From assembly GCA_025363535.1 (NCBI GenBank), contig JANYDP010000442.1, positions 1-22,050 on the forward strand: 22,050 nt of DNA. The letters run 5' to 3'. The notes beneath the pieces are model-generated. The model did no database searches. It was not told where the DNA came from and saw only the letters and a program-made list of their open reading frames with translations. A program made the position numbers and the translations under genes. This DNA is from Verrucomicrobiota bacterium. GTDB lineage: Bacteria > Verrucomicrobiota > Verrucomicrobiia > Limisphaerales > CAIQOK01. This document shows positions 8,701-14,922 of this stretch, piece after piece; position 1 is the first letter of the stretch; the number at the start of each line of letters is the position of its first letter.

Positions 8701-8728
8701 GCGGCGGAAAACTTCGCCGCTTTTTGTT
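8701..8728 (+). terminator. Orphan hairpin with T tract in the gnd/DUF1080 divergent gap
   Basis: GCGGCG and CGCCGC pair around GAAAACTT, followed by TTTTTGTT on the plus strand. It lies 34 bp before the DUF1080 start with no plus-strand gene ahead of it. It could be an attenuator in the leader of that gene or the end of a short RNA, or it may be chance. Confidence 0.4.
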
Positions 8729-8761
8729 GTCGGGCGGCAAACCGGCAGGTAGTTTTTCCGC

Positions 8762-9481
8762 ATGAAAAAAAATCACTGGCTCACACTCGCCTGCACGTTC
8801 CTCGTCACCCTGCGTCTCGCGGCGGCGGACGAGGCCAAACCCAATACCCTGACGGCTGCGGAAAAAGCCGCCGGTTGGAAACTGCTCTTTGACGGCGAGA
8901 GCCTCACAGGCTGGCACAATTTCAAGAAGGACGGTGTCCGCCCCGGCTGGCAAGTGGAGGCTGGCGCGCTGGTCTGTGTGGACCCGCATGACGCCGGGGA
9001 CATCGTCACGGGGGAAAAGTTCGGCGCGTTCGAGCTGCAACTGGATTACAATATCTCCGAGGGCGGCAATAGCGGGATCATCTTCCACGTCACGGACGAA
9101 GGCGGCGCGGTGTGGGCCACCGGCCCGGAGTTTCAACTGGAGGACAACGCGAAGGCCGCTGATCCGATCCGTTGCGGCTGGCTTTACGCGCTCTACCAAC
9201 CGCCCGCCGATGCGAACACCGGCAAGATTCTCGACGCCACCAAGCCCGCCGGTGAATGGAATCACGTCCGCCTGCTCGTCACGCCGGAAAAGTGCGTGCA
9301 TGAAATTAACGGGGTGAAGTATTTCGAGTACGTAATCGGCAGCGCGGACTTCAACGAGCGCGTGGCCAAGAGCAAGTTCGGGAAGATGCCGTTGTTCGCC
9401 AAGGCCAGCAGCGGCTATCTCGCGCTGCAAGGCGATCACGGGAAAGTTTCCTTCCGCAACGTGAAGATTCTCCGCAAGTAA
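8762..9481 (+). CDS. Secreted DUF1080 (3-keto-disaccharide hydrolase-type) protein
   Basis: A 239-residue exported protein. Residues 1-22 form a signal peptide (positive N-terminus MKKNH, hydrophobic core, AAA cleavage region). The mature part is one DUF1080 domain (Pfam PF06439), recognisable from GWKLLFDGESLTGWHNF near residue 38, GDIVTGEKFGAFELQLDY, NSGIIFHV and the C-terminal GYLALQGDHGKVSFRNVKI. The fold is a concanavalin A-like beta sandwich. Members are abundant in Verrucomicrobia and Planctomycetes and are linked to sugar or glycoside breakdown, including 3-keto-glycoside hydrolysis; the substrate here is unknown. An AGG lies ~11-13 bases before the ATG. It appears monocistronic, and a large palindrome follows at 9514-9607. 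Confidence 0.92.
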   Translation: MKKNHWLTLACTFLVTLRLAAADEAKPNTLTAAEKAAGWKLLFDGESLTGWHNFKKDGVRPGWQVEAGALVCVDPHDAGDIVTGEKFGAFELQLDYNISEGGNSGIIFHVTDEGGAVWATGPEFQLEDNAKAADPIRCGWLYALYQPPADANTGKILDATKPAGEWNHVRLLVTPEKCVHEINGVKYFEYVIGSADFNERVAKSKFGKMPLFAKASSGYLALQGDHGKVSFRNVKILRK

Positions 9482-9513
9482 AGCTGGGTGGATTTTTGGT
9501 TGGTAATTTCTGT

Positions 9514-9607
9514 CGGTGGCCAAGGTGGGGCGCGTCAGTCCGCTGCGCGCCGGGCTTCGATCACAACAAATCGGCGCGCCCGGAGTGGCGCGCCCTGCCG
9601 GCCACCG
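9514..9607. repeat. Large imperfect palindrome, REP/MITE-like
   Basis: A left arm at 9514-9552 and a right arm at 9572-9607 are imperfect inverted repeats. The outer eight bases CGGTGGCC pair perfectly with GGCCACCG, and inner blocks such as GGGCGCG and GCGCGCCG also match. About 19 bases separate the arms. It sits between the DUF1080 gene and the lipoprotein-ccs operon, with no coding content. It resembles the GGGCGCG-type intergenic palindromes seen in Verrucomicrobia. It could also act as a bidirectional terminator, but there is no T tract. Confidence 0.65.
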
Positions 9608-9776
9608 TGTATTTTTTGGAGCAGCGGGAAACATCCCTTGATTTGAAAAGGGCAAAAAAAGACTAGAGGTTGTCCCCTCGGTTCGGGCAAGTTCGGTCGT
9701 CTGGTTTGGCTCGTCAGTGCGGCGGTTGGGGCGGACGGTACAAAATCAGACGCGTTTGCCGGCAGATTATTTTAAC

Positions 9777-10958
9777 ATGAAAAAACTCATGGCTCATATT
9801 CAGTTCAGTTCCTCCCTGCGGTCGGGGTTGGTGGCGAGTCTGGCGTTCGCCCTCGCCGGTTGTGACGGCGGCGAGGTCAAAGTTTACACAGTAGCCAAGG
9901 AAACTTCACCTCCGTCCGCACCAGGCCTGGCTGCGATGCAGCCGATGGCGGTCAGCGAAGGCGCGGCCCAAGCGCCGTTGACCTGGACGCTCCCCGCTGG
10001 CTGGCAGGAAGTGAAGCCGGGGCCGATGCGGCTGGCGCAGTTTGCGGTCGCCGGGCCGGGTGGAAAAAAAGTGGAGGTCAGCATCGTGTTGATGGGCGGG
10101 CCTGCGGGTGGTGAACTCGGCAATGTCAACCGCTGGCGCGGGCAGGTGAGCCTGCCACCGGTGGCGGAAGCGGAAGTTTCCAAGCTCGGTGAAAAGGCGG
10201 AGGCGGCTGGTTCGGAAACGAAGTTGTATGACATGGCGGGGACGACGCCGGCGGGCGACAAGGCGCGGATTTTGGTGACGTCGGTTCTGCGAGGAGACGA
10301 GTCGTGGTTTTTCAAAATGACGGGAGATGATGAATTCGTCGTGGCGCAAAAGCCCGTGTTCCTGGAGTTTTTGAAATCATTGAAGTTTAGCCAGGCTGGT
10401 CCGGCTCCCGAAGCCACCACTGCGTTGCCGACCGGCCATCCCTCCATCGGCGAGGGAGCCGCGACCTTGCCCGCCGATCATCCGCCGATTGCTGGCGCGG
10501 TGCCGCAGCCGCAAAGCGCCGATCCGACAAAACCTTCCTGGCAACTTCCATCGAACTGGACCGAGGTGCCGGCGACGGCGATGTTGCTCGCCAAATTTTC
10601 CACCGGCCAGGACGCGGCGCGGGCGGACATCACGGTCAGTTCATTCGCTGGTGAGGTGGGTGGTTTGACGGCCAATGTGAACCGCTGGCGGGGCCAGATC
10701 AGTCTGGCACCGATTGACGACGCGGCGACGAATCAGGCGGTCACTTCAATGGAAGCGGGCGGCGAGAAGGGTTCGCTCGTGGACATGAACGGCACGGATG
10801 TGAAGACCGGCCAGCCGGCGCGGCTCATCGGCGTGGCGGTGCCGCACGAGGGACGGACCTGGTTTTTCAAAATTCTGGGCGACGAAAAAGTCGTCGCCGG
10901 CGAACGGGACGCGTTCCTGAAATTTGTTCAGACCGTAAAACTTCCCCATGCTCCTTAA
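9777..10958 (+). CDS. Lipoprotein with a tandemly duplicated domain, first gene of the ccs operon
   Basis: A 393-residue protein starting at the ATG at 9777. A GTG 60 bases upstream would put 20 polar residues before the signal peptide and is unlikely. The signal peptide ends in a lipobox, LAGC (C29), so it is probably a membrane-anchored lipoprotein. Two homologous ~137-residue domains follow (about 68-204 and 253-389). Both contain a LP-W-EV start, NVNRWRGQ(V/I)SL and WFFK(M/I)-GD-E. The linker has two similar histidine-proline motifs, LPTGHPSI and LPADHPPI. No CxxC thioredoxin motif is present, so it is not a CcsX-type reductase. It overlaps the ResB start by 11 bp, implying coupling and a role tied to cytochrome c maturation; that role is inferred. 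Confidence 0.8.
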   Translation: MKKLMAHIQFSSSLRSGLVASLAFALAGCDGGEVKVYTVAKETSPPSAPGLAAMQPMAVSEGAAQAPLTWTLPAGWQEVKPGPMRLAQFAVAGPGGKKVEVSIVLMGGPAGGELGNVNRWRGQVSLPPVAEAEVSKLGEKAEAAGSETKLYDMAGTTPAGDKARILVTSVLRGDESWFFKMTGDDEFVVAQKPVFLEFLKSLKFSQAGPAPEATTALPTGHPSIGEGAATLPADHPPIAGAVPQPQSADPTKPSWQLPSNWTEVPATAMLLAKFSTGQDAARADITVSSFAGEVGGLTANVNRWRGQISLAPIDDAATNQAVTSMEAGGEKGSLVDMNGTDVKTGQPARLIGVAVPHEGRTWFFKILGDEKVVAGERDAFLKFVQTVKLPHAP

Positions 10959-12231
10959 CCGTTTCATCAAAGTTATCACGTCGCTGCGGCTCACAGTCGT
11001 GCTGCTGGCGTTCGGCATTCTGCTCGTCTTCATCGGCACGATCGCGCAGGTGGACGAAGGGCTTTACAACGCGCAGGCGCGGTACTTCCGGCAATGGTTC
11101 GTGATTGGCCTGGGAGTTTTTGGAAAGCGGATGCCGATCATTTTGCCGGGCGGTTATCTCATCGGCACGCTACTGCTGTTGAATCTGGTGGCGGCGCATA
11201 TTTACCGGTTCAAGCTCACGACCAAAAAAATCGGCATTCAACTCGCACATGCCGGGGTCATCCTGCTGCTCGTCGGCCAACTGCTCACCGACATGCTGGC
11301 GCGCGAAACCCAGATGCGGCTGACGGAAGGCCAGACCACATCCTACTCAATCAGCCCGCAGCATTTTGAACTGGTGTTCACGACGGACGCGGGGGCGAAC
11401 ACGGAGCAGGTCATCGCCGTGCCCGCCGAACTGCTCGCGCGCGGCGGCGAGGTGAAAAACGAAAGTCTGCCGTTCACCCTCCGGTCGAAACAATTTTGGA
11501 AAAACTCCGAGCCGACCTTTCGCGCGCCGATGATGACGAACGCGCCGCCCATGGCCACCAACGGGATTGCCAACAGCTTTGATTTCAGTGCGGCGGCGGA
11601 AAGCAAAACGATGGATGACCGCAACATCCCGACCGCGTTGGTGGAATTTGTGGGTGCAGGCGGATCGTTGGGTGAGTGGGTGGTTTCGGGCTGGGCCGGA
11701 GATGAGGGAATGATCGGAGCGCTGGGTGAAAGCTACGCCCGAAAAGTCGGCCCGCAGATGGCACAGAGCATCGTGGCGCGGATGGCAGCGCCGCAAATGA
11801 TTTCCGCCGGTGGCAAACAGTTCACCTTCGTGCTGCGGCCGCAGCGCATCTATCATCCGTTTTCGCTGACGTTGTTGAAGGCGACGCACACCGTTTATCT
11901 CGGAACGAGGACGGCTGATAATCCGGAAGGCATTCCCAAAGATTTCCGCAGCAACGTCCGGCTCGCCAATCAGACGACGGGCGAAAAACGGGAGGTGGAA
12001 ATCTACATGAACAATCCGCTGCGTTATGCCGGGCTGGCGTTTTACCAATACCAGATGGGGGCCGGTGAGGAAGTCCGCGCGGCGGGGCAGTTGGCTACCT
12101 CGACGTTGCAGGTGGTGCGCAATCCGGGCTGGATCACGCCGTACCTCGGCTGCTTTCTGGTGGCGGCGGGCCTCGTGGTGCAGTTCATGTTTCACCTGGT
12201 GGGATTCATTTCCAAAAGGAGCGCGCGATGA
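10948..12231 (+). CDS. resB: Cytochrome c biogenesis protein ResB/Ccs1
   Basis: A 427-residue membrane protein of system II cytochrome c maturation. It pairs with CcsA to deliver heme to apocytochrome outside the cytoplasm and to keep heme and CxxCH thiols reduced. Three N-terminal membrane helices lie at about 12-33, 68-86 and 95-114; H84 and H101 (LAHAGVI) are candidate heme ligands. A large extracytoplasmic domain follows (~118-390). A final membrane helix near 395-415 (FLVAAGLVVQFMFHLVGF) carries H416. The segment NNPLRYAGLAFYQYQM is typical of ResB C-terminal regions. Its start lies inside the end of the lipoprotein gene, and its TGA overlaps the ccsA ATG (ATGA), so all three are one coupled operon. 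Confidence 0.9.
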   Translation: MLLNRFIKVITSLRLTVVLLAFGILLVFIGTIAQVDEGLYNAQARYFRQWFVIGLGVFGKRMPIILPGGYLIGTLLLLNLVAAHIYRFKLTTKKIGIQLAHAGVILLLVGQLLTDMLARETQMRLTEGQTTSYSISPQHFELVFTTDAGANTEQVIAVPAELLARGGEVKNESLPFTLRSKQFWKNSEPTFRAPMMTNAPPMATNGIANSFDFSAAAESKTMDDRNIPTALVEFVGAGGSLGEWVVSGWAGDEGMIGALGESYARKVGPQMAQSIVARMAAPQMISAGGKQFTFVLRPQRIYHPFSLTLLKATHTVYLGTRTADNPEGIPKDFRSNVRLANQTTGEKREVEIYMNNPLRYAGLAFYQYQMGAGEEVRAAGQLATSTLQVVRNPGWITPYLGCFLVAAGLVVQFMFHLVGFISKRSAR

Positions 12232-14111
12232 AAAAATGGTTGCCGATAATTTTGACCGTCTTGATGGCTGCGTGGTATGCCGGCCAGTTGCGTGCGCCGG
12301 AAGATCACGGTTTCGCGTTCAGTCAATTCGGCCAGTTGCCGCTGGTCTTCAATGGCCGCGTCAAGCCGATGGATTCCCTCGCGCGCAGTTCGCTGCTGCA
12401 GCTCCGCGAAAAGCAGACGCTCAACACCGAGCCGTGGAAGGCGTGGAATGAAAAACCAAAAATCATTTCCGCCACGGAATGGCTGGCGAATTTAATGATG
12501 AACCCGGCAGTGGCCGACGCGTGGCCGGTCTTTCGCGTGGACAATCCCGACCTGATCGCGCTGCTCAAACTGCCCGGCAAAGATCTGGCGGAGCAACAGG
12601 ACGGCAAACATTATTCGTGGAATCAGATCGAGCCGGCGCTGGAAAACTTCGACCAGGAAAGCCAGCGCATCGGAAAGATCGAGGCGTCGCAGCGGAGCGT
12701 TTACGAACAGGCGACCGTGCAGATGCGCGGCCGGCTGATGCTCTATACGCAGTTGAAATGTGCCGTGCAGCCGCCGGACGCCGAGAACTGGGCGCAGGAA
12801 GTGGCCGCTTACGAAAGCTTGATTCCGACGGGCGTGGCGGCGGTGCGGGCCAAGCAGGCTGGGAAAGAATTTGACGAGGAGACGTTGAACCGCTTTATGG
12901 CGTTCGCGCAGCGGGTGGATTCGTTGTCGCGCTTTGAGCCGCCGCTGATCGTGCCGCCGCCGACGGGTGATCATTGGCTGCGCACCAGCGAAGCGCTGCT
13001 CGGAGCGATGCGCGACGGGAAAGTGAATGCCTCGGTCAAGGCGTACGCGGTGATGGCCACTCAGTTCAAGGCCGGTGACGTGAAGGCGTTCAACGCGACG
13101 CTGACGGATTATCGCGCGACGTTGGTGCCCAACTTCTCGCGGGAACTGGAAAAATCACGACGTGAAGTTTTCTTCAACCAGATGCAGCCGTTTTACAACG
13201 CGATGGTGATTTACGTTTTCGCCGGACTGCTCGCGGCGCTGTTCTGGTTCAATCTTTACGAGCCGTTGCGCCGGTCGTCGGTCTGGCTGATCGCGCTGGC
13301 CTTTGTCATCCATACGACCGGCTTGATTTACCGCATGGTGCTGGAAGGCCGTCCGCCGGTGACCAATTTATATTCGTCCGCGATTTTCATCGGCTGGGGC
13401 GCGGTCGTGCTCGGCCTGGTGCTGGAACGGTTTTATCGCAACGGCATCGGGGCAGTCACGGCGTCAGGCATTGGCTTCATTACCCTCATCATCGCGCACC
13501 ATCTCTCGCTTGAAGGCGACACCATGGAAATGATGCGGGCGGTGCTGGACACGAATTTCTGGCTGGCTACGCATGTCGTGGTCGTAACGCTGGGCTACGC
13601 GAGCACGTTCGTGGCGGGATTTCTGGCGGTGATTTACATCCTGCGCGGCGTGTTCACGAAGACGTTGGATGAAGCCACGGGGAAATCTTTGGCGCGGATG
13701 GTTTATGGCATCGTATGCTTCGCGACGCTATTCAGTTTTGTCGGCACGGTGCTGGGCGGCATCTGGGCGGATCAATCGTGGGGCCGATTCTGGGGCTGGG
13801 ATCCGAAGGAAAACGGCGCGCTCATCATCGTATTGTGGAACGCGCTGATTTTGCATCTGCGCTGGGGCGGGATGATCCGCGAACGCGGGTTGATCAACTG
13901 CGCGATCGGCGGCAACATCGTCACGAGCTGGTCGTGGTTTGGCGTGAACATGCTGGGCATCGGACTGCACAGTTATGGTTTTACGGATTCGGCGTTCAAG
14001 TGGCTGATGCTCTTTGTGGGCAGCCAGATTTGCCTGATCGTGCTGGGGGGACTGCCGCAGAGTTGGTGGAAAAGTTTTCGCAATCTCCGGGCGTCGGCCA
14101 AGACTGTTTGA
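12228..14111 (+). CDS. ccsA: Cytochrome c biogenesis protein CcsA with a long N-terminal extracytoplasmic domain
   Basis: A 627-residue protein, about twice the length of a minimal CcsA. One helix near 5-18 anchors a ~300-residue extracytoplasmic domain containing LVFNGRVKPMDSLAR (39-53). Residues ~323-610 form the multi-helix CcsA core. The heme-handling tryptophan-rich WWD motif WADQSWGRFWGWDPKE is at 513-528. Candidate flanking heme-ligand histidines are H449 (NFWLATHVV) and H581 (GIGLHSYGF), and H362 lies in a membrane helix. It transfers heme to apocytochrome c with ResB. It overlaps resB by four bases (ATGA). The split ResB-CcsA arrangement with an enlarged CcsA N-terminus resembles the fused CcsBA proteins cut in two. 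Confidence 0.92.
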   Translation: MKKWLPIILTVLMAAWYAGQLRAPEDHGFAFSQFGQLPLVFNGRVKPMDSLARSSLLQLREKQTLNTEPWKAWNEKPKIISATEWLANLMMNPAVADAWPVFRVDNPDLIALLKLPGKDLAEQQDGKHYSWNQIEPALENFDQESQRIGKIEASQRSVYEQATVQMRGRLMLYTQLKCAVQPPDAENWAQEVAAYESLIPTGVAAVRAKQAGKEFDEETLNRFMAFAQRVDSLSRFEPPLIVPPPTGDHWLRTSEALLGAMRDGKVNASVKAYAVMATQFKAGDVKAFNATLTDYRATLVPNFSRELEKSRREVFFNQMQPFYNAMVIYVFAGLLAALFWFNLYEPLRRSSVWLIALAFVIHTTGLIYRMVLEGRPPVTNLYSSAIFIGWGAVVLGLVLERFYRNGIGAVTASGIGFITLIIAHHLSLEGDTMEMMRAVLDTNFWLATHVVVVTLGYASTFVAGFLAVIYILRGVFTKTLDEATGKSLARMVYGIVCFATLFSFVGTVLGGIWADQSWGRFWGWDPKENGALIIVLWNALILHLRWGGMIRERGLINCAIGGNIVTSWSWFGVNMLGIGLHSYGFTDSAFKWLMLFVGSQICLIVLGGLPQSWWKSFRNLRASAKTV

Positions 14112-14297
14112 TGAAATCAGTAGATCTACGAAATAGCTTTTTCTGGGAATATTGATGGCAGTATCAGCAGACAAGCCCAATCAGTCGGGCGGGAGAACAA
14201 AACTTTAGTTTGGTTCGGTGGCATGAATGCGGCAGGTTTCCAAGTCGGGGTTTTGTTTGAACCACACCTGATCGGTCGGGTTAGGCAAACAATCAAC

Positions 14298-14312
14298 AAG
14301 GAGGTAAAAATG
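14298..14312 (+). promoter_or_regulatory. Strong Shine-Dalgarno and ATG of the truncated gene copy
   Basis: AAGGAGGT at 14298-14305 is a near-perfect Shine-Dalgarno, five bases from the ATG at 14310. It is stronger than any other in this window, although the gene it would start is frameshifted after 10 codons. Confidence 0.7.
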
Positions 14313-14506
14313 AAAACAACAAAACTAACAAGGTGCCTGGGGTGGCCGCCATGGGAAGCTTGCTGACGTACCAGGCCATGGCGCAACAAGACACGGTGAT
14401 TCAAATTCCCGGCTACCACGCTGATGCTGGGGAGTTCAACGTCACGCCGATAATCGGTTCCGGGTATGGCGCTGGTGCCTCGGCCAATAATGGAATGGCC
14501 CTGTAG
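14310..14506 (+). pseudogene. Frameshifted, truncated copy of the SdrD_B protein N-terminus
   Basis: From the ATG, frame 1 reads MKTTKLTRCLGWPPWEAC and stops. One base shift at the GGGG run (14339-14342) continues a normal signal peptide (GVAAMGSLLTYQAMAQQ) and then VIQIPGYHADAGEFNVTP, and ends NNGMAL with TAG at 14504. The main gene at 14923 has QIPGYFAEAGEFNVTP at the same place after a similar AVAQQ cleavage site, so this is a paralogous N-terminus, cut after about 40 mature residues. Weak traces of homology continue beyond the stop (see 14507-14882). It is either a decayed duplicate or, less likely, a short secreted peptide reached by frameshifting. Confidence 0.75.
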
Positions 14507-14882
14507 AAATGCAGGGTCAATTTTTGTGGACCTGCACCGGCGACTCTTGAGTGGCGGCAGAAACATTCTCCAGTTCCACCCCAATAACCATCTCGGGGAC
14601 ACCAAGCCGGTATGCATTACTCGCCGGCAAGGCATGTGAAGCAAACAGCCCGGCTGGATTCCCCGGGGCACAAATACGTAGTTTCACGGAGTAGCCATTT
14701 TGAGCGCAGGTTGGTAGAAGTATCAGCAGGCAAAAGCTGAAAAGAACGAGGGCTGAATAAAAATTAATTTTATAACGCGGTCTGGTATTCGTCCGCAGTG
14801 AATGAAATTGGAATGAGTTTGAGGCCTGCGTTGGACAGAGTCAGTTGAAAGAACAATAAACAACAAAACAATGAGGACAAAA
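14507..14882 (+). other. Degenerate remnant and leader of the main SdrD_B gene
   Basis: No intact gene. Near 14615-14625 the sequence can be read VCITRRQ, and near 14652-14672 SPAGFPG; in the main protein FCISRNA and SPAGIVIPG occur in the same order, so degraded homology to the paralogue probably continues to ~14680. The last ~165 bases share AGTATCAGCAG (14719-14729) with the leader of the truncated copy (14160-14170). They end in an A-rich leader with GAGGA before ATG 14883. The 181-codon frame on the opposite strand (14126-14671) runs through this pseudogene and looks spurious. Confidence 0.45.
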
Positions 14883-14922
14883 ATGAAAATACAAAATACA
14901 AAAAACACTCAGATACGCGGCG

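Noticed and set aside
8696..9655. 319-codon open frame on the minus strand opposite the DUF1080 gene
   Set aside because: It lies entirely antisense to a gene with clear family motifs and signal peptide. It has no domain features and runs through the palindrome at 9514-9607.
11347..12195. 282-codon minus-strand frame opposite resB
   Set aside because: The sense strand has resB motifs and overlapping operon starts. The antisense product is Arg/His-rich and featureless, typical of GC-rich shadows.
14158..14309. Possible c-di-GMP or other riboswitch ahead of the truncated copy
   Set aside because: The leader is long and precedes a strong Shine-Dalgarno, but I could not find the conserved core of any known riboswitch class or a convincing stem set.
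14126..14671. 181-codon minus-strand frame near the truncated gene copy
   Set aside because: It is antisense to the recognisable paralogous sequence and reads through both the pseudogene and its leader. There is no signal peptide, domain or ribosome site.
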